Below, piece by piece: positions 8,723 through 18,201 of a stretch of 64,000 bases of DNA. The notes below the pieces were generated by a model. It searched no databases and was not told the origin of the DNA. It saw only the letters and a list, made by a program, of their open reading frames with translations. Position 1 is the first letter of the stretch. Every line of letters starts with the position of its first letter. Source of the stretch: Gracilimonas sp046602855. GTDB lineage: Bacteria > Bacteroidota > Rhodothermia > Balneolales > Balneolaceae. Both the position numbers and the translations under genes were made by a program. The stretch is from the NCBI RefSeq assembly GCF_046602855.1, contig NZ_JBKINJ010000001.1:1860001-1924000 (forward strand), given 5' to 3'.

Positions 8723-9772
8723 ATGACACCCAATTATAAGCGCCCTGTTTACCTCTGGCTGTGGTCAGGAGTGATCTTAATCACCCTTATGGTTATTATA
8801 GGCGGTATCACCCGTTTAACCGACTCCGGCCTTTCCATGAGCGACTGGAATCTCATCATGGGCACGGTTCCGCCAATGAATGAAGTTGAATGGAATGAGG
8901 CATTTGAGAGATACAAGGAATTTCCTCAGTATCAGAAAATAAATGCCGGAATGAAGCTTGATGAATTTAAGACCATTTTCTTCTGGGAATATCTTCACCG
9001 GCTAATAGGCCGCGTGGTTGGTATCATTTTCATTGTGCCTTTTATTTGGTTCTGGGTGAAGGGTTATTTTGACAAAAAATTATTGAAACGATTATTGGTG
9101 CTTCTTCTTCTGGGTGCTTCACAAGGGGCAATGGGTTGGATCATGGTTAAAAGTGGCTTAACGGACGTACCCTATGTAAGTCATTACAGGCTGGCTATTC
9201 ATTTTTCCCTCGCACTTATCTTGTTTGCCTACTGCCTGTGGCTGGCATTGGACGTAAAGTATCACAGCAGCCTTAAAAAAGGTGAAGCGGATACCATACC
9301 ATTCAAAAAATGGATGTACTCTATCGGTGTATTACTATGGTTTCAGATCATTTACGGTGCCTTCACTGCAGGCCTCGATGCCGGTTATATATATAACAAC
9401 TTTCCGAAAATGGGTGGCGAATGGTTACCACCAACATACTCTATGCTTGATCCTTTTATACGGAATCTGGTTGAAAATCCCGGAACCGTACAATGGATTC
9501 ACAGACTTAACGGTACCATCTTACTGGTTGTGGTTCTAGCCTTTTGGTGGAAATTATTTAAGTCAGATCGCACCACTGATCTGATGAAACTTGGCACTTC
9601 ATTATTAGCCATACTTGTACTGCAGTATCTACTGGGGGTCTTTACAGTGATCTACAGCGTACCAATATCACTTGGTGTACTGCATCAGGCTGTAGCTGTA
9701 ATCTTCTGGGGTGTTTTACTGGCCCTATGGCATAAGATGAAATACCGCGAATTGTATACTGAATTCGTATGA
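8723..9772 (+). CDS. ctaA: Heme A synthase (COX15/CtaA)
   Basis: 349 residues from ATG 8723 (MTPNYKRPVYLW); a TTG nine bases upstream is in frame but less likely. Eight hydrophobic spans. The heme-ligand histidines sit in FFWEYLHRLIGRVVG, YVSHYRLAIHF, VQWIHRLNGTILL and LGVLHQAVAVIFW, and GGITRLTDSGLSM is the classic COX15 signature. It oxidises heme O to heme A in the membrane. Heme A is needed by the caa3 oxidase encoded at 56.6-60.3 kb. Confidence 0.93.
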   Translation: MTPNYKRPVYLWLWSGVILITLMVIIGGITRLTDSGLSMSDWNLIMGTVPPMNEVEWNEAFERYKEFPQYQKINAGMKLDEFKTIFFWEYLHRLIGRVVGIIFIVPFIWFWVKGYFDKKLLKRLLVLLLLGASQGAMGWIMVKSGLTDVPYVSHYRLAIHFSLALILFAYCLWLALDVKYHSSLKKGEADTIPFKKWMYSIGVLLWFQIIYGAFTAGLDAGYIYNNFPKMGGEWLPPTYSMLDPFIRNLVENPGTVQWIHRLNGTILLVVVLAFWWKLFKSDRTTDLMKLGTSLLAILVLQYLLGVFTVIYSVPISLGVLHQAVAVIFWGVLLALWHKMKYRELYTEFV

Positions 9773-9780
9773 TCTCACTA

Positions 9781-9817
9781 AAAAAGCTTCCGAACATAAT
9801 AGTTTGAGGAGCTTTTA
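9781..9817. terminator. Hairpin between convergent ctaA and SDR genes
   Basis: AAAAGCTTCC pairs, with one bulged T, with GGAGCTTTT. It lies directly after the ctaA stop and before the SDR stop on the other strand, and A/T runs flank both sides, so it can act in both directions. Confidence 0.6.
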
Positions 9818-9846
9818 AGGTTGATTCTCTTTAATTGAACCGATCT

Positions 9847-10596
9847 TTACTGTGACAAATATCCTCCGTCTACAGCGTAGTAATTACCGGTAACAAAAGA
9901 AGCTTTATCTGATGCCAGCCAAAGAATGATCTCGGCCACTTCTTCAGGCTTTCCCAATCTGCCAATGGGATGCATTCCTTTCAGCATTTCAAGAGTATCA
10001 TCATCCAGCGCATTCAATAATGGGGTTTTAATATAGCCAGGTCCCACTGAGTTAACCCTAATGCCTTCCTTCGCATATTCAATGGCTGCGGTTTTTGTCA
10101 AACCAACAACCCCATGCTTAGCCGCTACGTATGCCGGTGAGTTAGCGGTTCCAACCTGTCCAAGAATAGAAGCAATATTCACAATACTGCCCCCACCGTT
10201 TTTTAGCATTTCAGCAATCTGATATCTGGTTCCATAGAATACCCCGTTCAAATTCAGGTTGATAACGTTATTCCATCCATCAATTGGGTATTCGGCAGTT
10301 TTAGACAAAGGACCACCAATGCCTGCATTATTGATAGCTATATCAAGTTTACCATAAGTACCCACTGTTTTTTTTACGAGTTCTTCATGGTCCTCGGCTT
10401 TAGAAGCATCTGATTTCAAAAAAATCGCTTCTCCCCCGTTTTCCTTGATAGCTTCAACTACATTTTTGCCGTTCTCTTCGTCAATATCAGACACGACTAC
10501 TTTGGCTCCTTCTTTCGCAAAAAGAAGCGCCGTTGACTCTCCAATTCCTTTCGCCCCACCGGTTACAATGGCAACCTTATCCTGTAATACTCCCAT
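9847..10596 (-). CDS. Short-chain dehydrogenase/reductase
   Basis: 249-residue classical SDR. It has the TGGAKGIG cofactor loop (12-19), D37/D39 after the second strand (favouring NAD(H)), NNAG at 89-92, and the catalytic S143, Y156 and K160 in SILGQ...PAYVAAKHG. The C-terminal PGYIKTPL and VTGNYYAVDGGY are standard. The substrate cannot be read from sequence; glucose-dehydrogenase/FabG-like family. It sits just downstream of the TetR gene on the same strand with a 74-base gap, so it may be under the same control. Confidence 0.88.
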   Translation of the reverse strand: MGVLQDKVAIVTGGAKGIGESTALLFAKEGAKVVVSDIDEENGKNVVEAIKENGGEAIFLKSDASKAEDHEELVKKTVGTYGKLDIAINNAGIGGPLSKTAEYPIDGWNNVINLNLNGVFYGTRYQIAEMLKNGGGSIVNIASILGQVGTANSPAYVAAKHGVVGLTKTAAIEYAKEGIRVNSVGPGYIKTPLLNALDDDTLEMLKGMHPIGRLGKPEEVAEIILWLASDKASFVTGNYYAVDGGYLSQ

Positions 10597-10670
10597 GACA
10601 TTTTCTCCGTTTATTTACAACATGTATCTTCATATAAGAAGCTAATATGAATTTGTAGTGAAATTGACTG

Positions 10671-11297
10671 TCATGAGCTTTTTTTCATCACAATACTGAC
10701 TATATAGTCCGGAAGCATCCTATGCCGCTCTTCCATAAAGGCATTGTATTTTTCATCATCTTTATCCAATATTGCTTTAAAAACCGGCCGACCAATAAAT
10801 GGAAATATCATCAACGACATGATGTTTACCATGATCTGTTCTGCAGGCATGTCTACTGTATTTCCCTTTTTTCGCTCTTCTTTTATTTGTTGTAAAAACG
10901 GCTGAACTTTCTCTCCTATTTGACCTAACATAAAATTCTGAAGCCTGTTTGGATCTTTGTTCATCTCATGTAGTACAAATAGAGGAATATCCGGATTTAC
11001 CTTAATGATCTGCATATACTTATCTGCAAAACTCCTGATTTTTTGCTCTAATGGCAGATCCTCATTCAACAATTCAGTGATCTTTGGTATTAGTTTTATT
11101 ACCGACAGCTGATATACTTTCTCAAACAATTTGGCCTTAGAACGATAGTAATAATGAAGCATCGATTTGTTGATGTCAGCTTTATCAGCTATTTCCTGCA
11201 TTCGGGCACCTTCCAGGCCTTTTGCCTGAAATATTTCTCGTGCCGCTTCAAATATTTTAAGTTCTGTGGATGACAGCTCTGAATTTTCCTTTTTCAT
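10671..11297 (-). CDS. TetR-family repressor of the RND efflux operon
   Basis: 208 residues. The N-terminal HTH is EAAREIFQAKGLEGARMQEIADKADINKSMLHYYYRSKAKLFEKVY (about 15-60), the TetR signature; the C-terminal 140 residues form the helical ligand domain. It is divergent from the RND adaptor gene, and the space between holds two near-identical palindromes (11359-11374 and 11483-11496) with the size and symmetry of TetR operators. Likely role: repression of its own gene and of the efflux operon until an unknown inducer binds. Confidence 0.9.
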   Translation of the reverse strand: MKKENSELSSTELKIFEAAREIFQAKGLEGARMQEIADKADINKSMLHYYYRSKAKLFEKVYQLSVIKLIPKITELLNEDLPLEQKIRSFADKYMQIIKVNPDIPLFVLHEMNKDPNRLQNFMLGQIGEKVQPFLQQIKEERKKGNTVDMPAEQIMVNIMSLMIFPFIGRPVFKAILDKDDEKYNAFMEERHRMLPDYIVSIVMKKSS

Positions 11298-11358
11298 CGA
11301 TTACTTAATCTAATTTTCAACTGAATTATACAAACATACAAAAGTCTCGCACAAAAAC

Positions 11359-11374
11359 TAACCATTTGGTTGGA
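11359..11374. promoter_or_regulatory. Candidate TetR operator 1
   Basis: CTAACCATTTGGTTGG, an imperfect palindrome about 60 bases upstream of tetR. It matches the second copy at 11483-11496 at AACCAT-TGGTTG, which makes chance unlikely. Confidence 0.65.
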
Positions 11375-11482
11375 TTATTTGATTGGCATACTAGATTATG
11401 ACCAATGATTTAGGATTAAAATTACTGTATATATATGTTATTATTACCCTTAAAATAAAACCATCAGTTTTAAATTTTAGAC

Positions 11483-11496
11483 CAACCATATGGTTG
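11483..11496. promoter_or_regulatory. Candidate TetR operator 2
   Basis: CAACCATATGGTTG, a perfect 14-base palindrome 59 bases before the adaptor start. Same half-site as operator 1, placed on the efflux-operon side of the divergent region. Confidence 0.7.
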
Positions 11497-11554
11497 AATC
11501 ATGTGATTAATAACCTTAAACTGTTTTTCACTCTTGCATCGTAAATCTATGTAT

Positions 11555-12646
11555 ATGAAATTTTTTAAAGTAATTTTACTGCTTCCGGCCCTTATGATTT
11601 CTTGTAACTCCGGGGAACAAGAAGAAACAGCAGTAACGCCTGAACAAACAGCTCAAAAAACTGAGGCTAGCAATATAAAATTCATAACCGTCAACCTTGA
11701 AGATCGCCCACAATTTGTAACATTAAATGGACGCCTGAAGGCAGATAATCGGTTAATGATCTTTCCCGAAATTCAGGGAAAGATTCTGCCCCCTGACAAA
11801 CCTTTCAGGGAAGGCATTACTTATGAACGGGGAGAAACCATTTTGAAATTTGACAGTGAAGAGCTTCGGCTTCAAATTCAAGCGTCAAAGAGCCGTTTCA
11901 TAACACTGGTGGCAACGGTTTTACCCGACGTCAAGATGGATTTCCCTGAATTTTTTCCGAAAATAGACTCTTGGTATTCATCCATACATCCGCAAAAAAA
12001 ACTACCGGCCTTGCCTCATATTGAGGAACCTCAACTTCAGCAGTTTTTAAGCTCTCGTGGTGTTTTTGACACATACTACCAGATCAGAAGCGCTGAATCC
12101 AAACTTCAAAAATTTACCATAAAAGCCCCGTTTTCAGGCGCACTTTCTAAAGCCAACGCGGAACCCGGACAGACTGTAGGACCACAATTCAACCTTGGCA
12201 CTTTGGTAGATCCAACATCCTTTACCCTTGAAGCTTCCGTAGATCAGCAGCAAATAGATCTTATCAAAATTGGAAATGAGATCAAAGTATTTGATCAAGA
12301 TAGAAAAAGGGCGTGGGTAGCCAGTATTCAACGCATTAATCCTTCCGTAGATCCAAGAACACAGATGATTTCCATTTACCTGCAGGTTGAAGGAAATAGT
12401 TTAAGGGAAGGCATGTACCTCGAAGGTACCATTCATTCTGCAAAGCAGGCGTCTCTTTCACGTATTCCCAAATCAGCACTATTAAGAACGGGCGATGTAT
12501 ATGTGGTCAATGATACGCTGATCCAGCAAACGCCAGTTGAGGTTATGGATATTGAAGATGAACACGTTTGGGTCAGTGGCTTGAGAAACCACGATCGTAT
12601 TGTCGAAAACGCAGACCTTGCTTACAACGGACTCATTTTACAATAG
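11555..12646 (+). CDS. RND efflux periplasmic adaptor, lipoprotein
   Basis: 363 residues from ATG 11555 (MKFFKVILLLPALMISC); in-frame TTG 11534 and ATG 11549 lie upstream but would lengthen the signal peptide. The lipobox LMIS-C puts it on a membrane lipid anchor. An HlyD/MFP layout follows: a barrel-sandwich half around DKPFREGITYERGETILKFD, a short helical segment, the second half FTIKAPFSGALSKANAEPGQTV, then beta-barrel and membrane-proximal domains. It links the inner-membrane RND pump to the outer-membrane channel. First gene of a three-gene operon, 8 bases before the pump. Confidence 0.88.
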   Translation: MKFFKVILLLPALMISCNSGEQEETAVTPEQTAQKTEASNIKFITVNLEDRPQFVTLNGRLKADNRLMIFPEIQGKILPPDKPFREGITYERGETILKFDSEELRLQIQASKSRFITLVATVLPDVKMDFPEFFPKIDSWYSSIHPQKKLPALPHIEEPQLQQFLSSRGVFDTYYQIRSAESKLQKFTIKAPFSGALSKANAEPGQTVGPQFNLGTLVDPTSFTLEASVDQQQIDLIKIGNEIKVFDQDRKRAWVASIQRINPSVDPRTQMISIYLQVEGNSLREGMYLEGTIHSAKQASLSRIPKSALLRTGDVYVVNDTLIQQTPVEVMDIEDEHVWVSGLRNHDRIVENADLAYNGLILQ

Positions 12647-12654
12647 GCCAGAAT

Positions 12655-15600
12655 ATGAAAAAACTAATTAACTTTTTTGTTCGATATCCGGCTATGGTTA
12701 ACCTTGGCTTACTCCTTACCTTACTGGTTGGAATTATTAGCTTTAGTCAGGTCAGATATACACTGGACCCATCCGAGGCTCCCAAGGAGATCTATATAAA
12801 TGTAATTTATCGCGGAGCATCACCTCAGGAAATAGAGGAAAGAGCTATTTCACGGATCGAAGAGAACTTAAGGGGTATCTCAGGTATGGATAGGTTCACC
12901 TCCTTTTCCAAAGAGAACACTGGAAGAATCACGGTTGAAATATTTGAATGGGCCAATATTGACCACGTGATGACTGATGTTGAGAATGCGGTAAATCAGA
13001 TAAGTGATTTTCCTACAGGAATGGATCGCCCGGTTATATTCAAACAGGAAATGTTGAATCCAACCATTACCCTGGCATTAATTGGTGACATACCGCTACA
13101 GCTTAAAAAAGATTATGCTGAGCAGATAAGAGATGAATTTATGATCGAAAAAGAATTTTCGAACGTGAATTTGTATGGGTTTTCTGAAGAAGAGATCGTG
13201 ATCGAGCTCAATGATCCACAAATGGATCGATACGGACTAACCTTTAAGCTTGTAGCAGAAGCCGTAAGATCAAATAATATTGATATGACCGGCGGTGAAC
13301 TGAAACTCGATCAGGCAAACTGGCAGATACGTACCAAAAATAAGGAGAACACCGCTCTCGAGATCGGTGAAATCGTGGTTAGATCCGGGTCTGAAGGACA
13401 AAGAGTTCTACTTAAAGACATCGCAACCATAAAAGAACAATTTAATGATAGATCTTACGAACGATATCTAAATGGTAATCAATCTGTAGTTATACAGGTT
13501 TTAACTACAAATGATGAAAACCTGATTGAGGTAGCGCAACAAGCAAAAACCTTTATGGACACCTTCAATCAAAAGCATGAAGGTGTCGAACTTATTATCA
13601 TAGAAGATATTTCAGAATTTGTGAACGAAAGGGCGGCTGCGCTTTGGGAAAATGGGTTAGCAGGTTTGATTTTGGTATTGATTATCCTAACCCTCTTCCT
13701 TGATAAACGTATTGCCTTTTGGGTTTCTTTGACCATACCTCTTGCACTCCTGGGATCTTTTATTTTTGCTCTGCTTGGATACGACCTGACTATAAATGTT
13801 GTATCCATATTTGGTTTTATATTAGTACTTGGTATGTTGGTTGATACCGGAGTTGTGGTAGCTGAGAATATATATCGCCACTATGCCGAGTTCGATAAGC
13901 ATCCTGTCCTGGCTGCGCGTGATGGAGCTGCAGAGGTCGCTGCTCCAATGACTATATCGCTTCTCACCACAGCAGTGGCTTTCAGCATTTTCTTTTTTCT
14001 TCCTGGAAAACCAGGTGCTTTTTTCTCAGAAGTTTCATTTGTGGTTACGAGCGCCCTGTTAGCAGCGCTGATAATCACATTTTTATTCTTACCGGCTAAA
14101 ATGACCCGTTCTAAGGTGCTTACCAAAGAAAATAAACAAACCCGGTTCGAGATCTTTTTCACTGAAATGCTGATAAAGTTCAGGGATGAATGGTTTATGC
14201 CATTTACCGACCTGGTATCACATCGCTTTAAATGGATCAATGTGGGCGGGTTTGTGATTTTAATGTTCGTTTCTATTTTAATGCTCAGGATCGGTATCCT
14301 GCCGGTAACTTTCTTTCCGTACCTTGATGACGATATCCAGTTGATCACCATGGAATTACCACCTGGAACACCGGAAGAACAAGTTAAATTACAACTGGAA
14401 CAGATAGAAAACAGCGTTTTAAACGTCAGTGAGCAGTTAACATCCGAACGTGAGGATGGAAAAGATGTCGTCCGCAATATTGAAATCGTATTGGGGCCAA
14501 ACTCACATGAAGGAATGCTTCGGGTGGTTATGTTAGGTGGTGAAGAACGTGGTATTCCTTCTTACAAGATCAACAATATGTTTAGGAAGGAAGTAGGTGA
14601 AATACCTGAGGCTAAATACCTACGTTTCATGGGTGCAACAGCAAAACAAAGGTTCGGTGGGTTTCCGGTTGACATCTCTGTTTCAGGAAAAAATCTGACT
14701 CAAATACAGGAGGCATCCACCAAACTTAAAACAGCACTGGAACAAAGGCGTGATCTGGTGGATGTGGCAGATACTGACCAGCGAGGAAATCCCGAACTCC
14801 ATCTGGAACTGAGTAAATCAGGAGAACAACTTGGGCTTACCCTTCAGGATCTAATAATGCAGGTTAGAAGCGCCTTTTTTGGTATGGAGGTTCAGAACCT
14901 GCAGCGTGGAAGTAATGATGTGCGGGTTTGGGTCAAATTTCCTGAAAATAGCCGCACAAGTTTTAGCGATCTAAAAAATATGAAGATCCGTACTCCTTCA
15001 GGATCTTTTCCTCTAAATGAAGTTGCCACAATTTACCCTACGGATGAACTGCTCCAGATCAACCGCATAAATGGTAACCGCACCATTAGAGTTGATGCTG
15101 ACCTCGCCGATCCCTCTCTTTCTGCCCCGGCTATTCTTGGAGATATTGACACCAATATTCTTTCTGATTTAAGTAAGGAGTTTCCGGACATCACATTTTC
15201 AATAGAAGGACAGAATCGGGAATCCGCAAAGGTTACCGAAGCCATGAAATCTGTAGCTCCTTTTATTTTGGTATTCATGCTGGCGCTGATCATCATCAAT
15301 TTTCAGTCGTTTAGCCAAACCTTTTTGGTTTTACTCTCGCTGCCATTCGCTTTCGTTGGGGTCGTTGCCGGACATATGATCCACGGGGCAACAATGAATA
15401 TTTTTTCACTCATCGGTATGATCGCTTTGGTCGGCATTCTCATAAACAACCTTTTGGTACTGATCACGGCATTCAATGACAACCTGACTGCTGGTATGGA
15501 TTTTGAGGAGTCCCTGAAAGATGCAGTTCAATCTCGCTTCAGACCCATTTTACTCACAAGCTTGAGCACAGTGGCGGGGCTTGTACCTATGATCTTTGTG

Positions 15601-15822
15601 GGTGGGCTTGCATCTGCATTCCTTCGCCCTCCTGCTATTTCCATTGCCTACGGCCTGATTTTTGGACTCTTTATTTCCCTGACATTAGCCCCTGCTTTTA
15701 TAGTTATCTGGAATGAACTCAAATTAAAATCCCTGAAACTGATGGGTAAAGATAAGGTAACAACCGAAAGTATTGAGCCCGCGGTTCAACTTAAAGAACA
15801 TCATAAAAAGACAGAGATATGA
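12655..15822 (+). CDS. RND-family efflux pump, inner-membrane subunit
   Basis: 1055 residues from ATG 12655 (MKKLINFFVRYPAMVNLG), the normal RND length. One N-terminal span, a large periplasmic porter domain, the central helix bundle (LAGLILVLIILTLFLDKRIAFWVSLTIPLALLG, VDTGVVVAENIY), a second porter half, and the second helix bundle (ALIIINFQSFSQTFLVLLSLPFAFVGV, ILINNLLVLITAF). The proton-relay region has a single Asp in GMLVDTGVVVAEN instead of the AcrB Asp pair. Sequence alone does not tell a drug from a metal substrate; no Met-rich CusA signature stands out. Overlaps the outer-membrane gene by four bases. Confidence 0.92.
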   Translation: MKKLINFFVRYPAMVNLGLLLTLLVGIISFSQVRYTLDPSEAPKEIYINVIYRGASPQEIEERAISRIEENLRGISGMDRFTSFSKENTGRITVEIFEWANIDHVMTDVENAVNQISDFPTGMDRPVIFKQEMLNPTITLALIGDIPLQLKKDYAEQIRDEFMIEKEFSNVNLYGFSEEEIVIELNDPQMDRYGLTFKLVAEAVRSNNIDMTGGELKLDQANWQIRTKNKENTALEIGEIVVRSGSEGQRVLLKDIATIKEQFNDRSYERYLNGNQSVVIQVLTTNDENLIEVAQQAKTFMDTFNQKHEGVELIIIEDISEFVNERAAALWENGLAGLILVLIILTLFLDKRIAFWVSLTIPLALLGSFIFALLGYDLTINVVSIFGFILVLGMLVDTGVVVAENIYRHYAEFDKHPVLAARDGAAEVAAPMTISLLTTAVAFSIFFFLPGKPGAFFSEVSFVVTSALLAALIITFLFLPAKMTRSKVLTKENKQTRFEIFFTEMLIKFRDEWFMPFTDLVSHRFKWINVGGFVILMFVSILMLRIGILPVTFFPYLDDDIQLITMELPPGTPEEQVKLQLEQIENSVLNVSEQLTSEREDGKDVVRNIEIVLGPNSHEGMLRVVMLGGEERGIPSYKINNMFRKEVGEIPEAKYLRFMGATAKQRFGGFPVDISVSGKNLTQIQEASTKLKTALEQRRDLVDVADTDQRGNPELHLELSKSGEQLGLTLQDLIMQVRSAFFGMEVQNLQRGSNDVRVWVKFPENSRTSFSDLKNMKIRTPSGSFPLNEVATIYPTDELLQINRINGNRTIRVDADLADPSLSAPAILGDIDTNILSDLSKEFPDITFSIEGQNRESAKVTEAMKSVAPFILVFMLALIIINFQSFSQTFLVLLSLPFAFVGVVAGHMIHGATMNIFSLIGMIALVGILINNLLVLITAFNDNLTAGMDFEESLKDAVQSRFRPILLTSLSTVAGLVPMIFVGGLASAFLRPPAISIAYGLIFGLFISLTLAPAFIVIWNELKLKSLKLMGKDKVTTESIEPAVQLKEHHKKTEI

Positions 15823-17168
15823 AACGACTAATACTTGTGGTATTTATGGTTTTTTTGTGTGATATCACCTTGGCACAGGATACACTCACTTTGAGCGGAG
15901 CTCTGGACGCTGCCTTACTAAATAATTACGACATTCAGATCAGCCAAATAGAGGCGGAAAAGGCTGCAAATTCTGCTACTCGCGGTAATGCTGGTCAGCT
16001 TCCCACACTGGGAATCATCAGTAGCATGAATTGGGCCTATAATGATGTTGAGCTGACGCCCGGCTCATTTTTTCAAAACTTGATCAATCCTCAGGCAGGT
16101 TCACAACCTCCATCCTCAATAGAATATGACGGAGTATACTCAACTCAGCTACAGGCGGGGGTTGGTACAGAGTTTGTGATATTTGATGGTATGAAAGGGT
16201 ACTACCGATATAAAATACTGAAAACCGGACAAGATGTAGCAGCACTGAATCATAGGGCCAAAATGGAACAGACCATTTTAAATGTAACACAACGTTACGT
16301 TCAGGTAGCATCCCTTCAAAAAGCCATAGAACTGAAAGCAGAAATGCTAGAACAAAGTACAAACCGTTTCAAGATCGTAGAGAATAGAAGAGAATTCGGT
16401 CAGGTTAACGAGCAGCAATACTTGCAGGCGCTTGCAGATCTGAAAACAGACAGTACAGAATACCTTGAACTACAACTTAATTACAGCACTGCTTACCGGA
16501 ATCTTCATTTAGAGATCGGGTGGGACGTGTCAAGTCAAATACCCCTGGAAGAAGAACTATCTCTGAACTTTGAGCCCGACTATCAAAAGCTTTCTCAGTC
16601 GCTTGAAGATAACAACACGATCCTGAGTGTACGAAAGGAAAGAATTAAGCAAGCCGAACTTGAAGAGAGTCTCATCAAAGGCAACCTATATCCAACGCTT
16701 AAAGCAAACGCCCAATATGGTTATGCCCATCAAACTGCTACAGATGGTCAGTTTGAAATGCAAGAACAGCTTGGTGTTACAGGTGGGCTGACTTTAAATA
16801 TTCCCATTTTTAGCGGAGGCAGAACTAAAAAAGCCATTCAGAATGCAAAGGCAAATATCAGACAAGATCAACTCCAGTCAGACCAAACAAAACTGCAGCT
16901 TCAGGCAAAGTTTGATAATACATGGGAACAATATCAATTCCACAAGCAACAGTTAGATGTTCAAAGGTATAATCTTAAAACTTACGAAAGAAATTATGAA
17001 CGAGCTAAAGATTCATTTGAACGGGGCTTGATCACCGGGGTGGAATTGAGAAGTGCGCAATTATCTCTACATAATGCACAATTAAAAATTTCTGAAATTC
17101 AGTATAAAGTAAAACTTACAGAAACAACCTTACTTTATCTCAGCGGCAAGATATTTTACAAAAACTGA
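15819..17168 (+). CDS. TolC-family outer-membrane efflux channel
   Basis: 449 residues. Signal peptide MKRLILVVFMVFLCDITLAQ, then two OEP-type coiled-coil repeats: the first from LSGALDAALLNNYDIQISQIEAEK, the second from RKERIKQAELEESLIKGNLYPTLKANAQYG with LNIPIFSGGRTKKAIQNAKANI. These are standard TolC features. The start ATGA overlaps the RND pump stop. It completes the tripartite pump. Confidence 0.9.
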   Translation: MKRLILVVFMVFLCDITLAQDTLTLSGALDAALLNNYDIQISQIEAEKAANSATRGNAGQLPTLGIISSMNWAYNDVELTPGSFFQNLINPQAGSQPPSSIEYDGVYSTQLQAGVGTEFVIFDGMKGYYRYKILKTGQDVAALNHRAKMEQTILNVTQRYVQVASLQKAIELKAEMLEQSTNRFKIVENRREFGQVNEQQYLQALADLKTDSTEYLELQLNYSTAYRNLHLEIGWDVSSQIPLEEELSLNFEPDYQKLSQSLEDNNTILSVRKERIKQAELEESLIKGNLYPTLKANAQYGYAHQTATDGQFEMQEQLGVTGGLTLNIPIFSGGRTKKAIQNAKANIRQDQLQSDQTKLQLQAKFDNTWEQYQFHKQQLDVQRYNLKTYERNYERAKDSFERGLITGVELRSAQLSLHNAQLKISEIQYKVKLTETTLLYLSGKIFYKN

Positions 17169-17209
17169 TCATGATAGGTCTTACAAAGTATAACCCCCAA
17201 CACCTTTAA

Positions 17210-17590
17210 ATGATACTTAAAGAACACAGTCTGATACAAAAAATAGCTTCAGTGGTCGCAGTAATCTTTGGAATTATTACACTGATTGCAAGTTCTCGCA
17301 TTCTGTACCTTGACTCTGACCCGGGATATTATGTTTTTCTGCCATTGTTGATATTCAATCATATTATGGGATTTGTTTATCTAATAGCCGGTTATCAGAT
17401 TTGGAAAAATAAAGAAAAAGGTAAAACTACCGCCTTAATCATATTCATTATCAATCTTTTAGTATTGGTGATAATTGGCATCATTTACCTTATAAATACA
17501 GGTGTTGCAACAGATAGTCTGGGTGCAATGTCGTTCAGGACTGCTATTTGGCTATTGATCTTCTTGAGTCTGAAGATGACCAAAAAATAA
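17210..17590 (+). CDS. Small four-span membrane protein, unknown
   Basis: 126 residues with four hydrophobic spans (about 10-32, 42-64, 72-95 and 102-120). I recognise no family motif. It follows the tolC gene by 41 bases and precedes the cytochrome c' gene, so its transcription could be linked to either. Real-gene support is the ATG, coherent membrane topology and typical codon use. Confidence 0.55.
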   Translation: MILKEHSLIQKIASVVAVIFGIITLIASSRILYLDSDPGYYVFLPLLIFNHIMGFVYLIAGYQIWKNKEKGKTTALIIFIINLLVLVIIGIIYLINTGVATDSLGAMSFRTAIWLLIFLSLKMTKK

Positions 17591-17623
17591 ATTAACTATA
17601 TAACCCTCTTAAAGGCAACCGTT

Positions 17624-18070
17624 ATGAAAAACCAGATCACAATTTTTACCATCCTGCTTATGTCCGGAATTATTCTATCAGGTATAACTATGCATGAGCC
17701 AAAAAACAATGACTCACTGGACTTACAAACCATCATGCGCCTCATCTCTGCTGATATGCAGATCATAAATGAAGGTATCTACACTGAGAACTATGAACTG
17801 ATAGAGCAGGGCGCCGCTGCCATTAATGAACACCCTCCACTTTCCGATGAAACCAGATCGTTTCTAAAGAAAACGCTAGGCAACAGGATGCAGGCTTTTG
17901 GTCAGTACGACAAACTGGTACATGACACAGCTGATTCCCTCAAGGTAGCGGCTAAAGACGGTAACATGGAAAGTATATTGGAAAAGTATCAGATCATACA
18001 GAAAGGATGCGTAAGCTGTCACACAAGTTTTAGAAATGAGATCATTCAAGCCAGACAGTCAGTAGAATAG
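17624..18070 (+). CDS. Cytochrome c'/c556-like periplasmic heme protein
   Basis: 148 residues. Signal peptide at 1-22 (MKNQITIFTILLMSGIILSG), a mostly helical body, and a single C-terminal CVSCH (in IQKGCVSCHTSFR), the arrangement of four-helix-bundle class II cytochromes c. Relatives bind NO or act as small electron carriers; which applies here cannot be told. A Fnr-like site begins five bases after its stop, upstream of the copper genes. Confidence 0.75.
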   Translation: MKNQITIFTILLMSGIILSGITMHEPKNNDSLDLQTIMRLISADMQIINEGIYTENYELIEQGAAAINEHPPLSDETRSFLKKTLGNRMQAFGQYDKLVHDTADSLKVAAKDGNMESILEKYQIIQKGCVSCHTSFRNEIIQARQSVE

Positions 18071-18074
18071 ACTC

Positions 18075-18088
18075 TTGATGTGGGTCAA
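18075..18088. promoter_or_regulatory. Candidate FNR/DNR-type site upstream of the copper-uptake genes
   Basis: TTGATGTGGGTCAA, nine of ten positions of TTGAT-N4-ATCAA. It lies 114 bases before the Cys/His-rich gene start. The Crp/Fnr protein at 34290-34895 carries the E-V-I-S-R recognition helix that in FNR reads TTGA half-sites. Confidence 0.5.
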
Positions 18089-18201
18089 ACTATTCTAAAT
18101 CCTTATAATTTTTAAATGTTGTAACAAGGTCGTCCATTTTGGTTTTTTATTTAAATTTATCTTCAATCATTCTTCACATATATGATATAAATTTAAGAGT
18201 C

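Noticed and set aside
13881..14477. Minus-strand open frame inside the RND pump gene
   Set aside because: Ser/Thr-rich antisense shadow of a well-supported gene.
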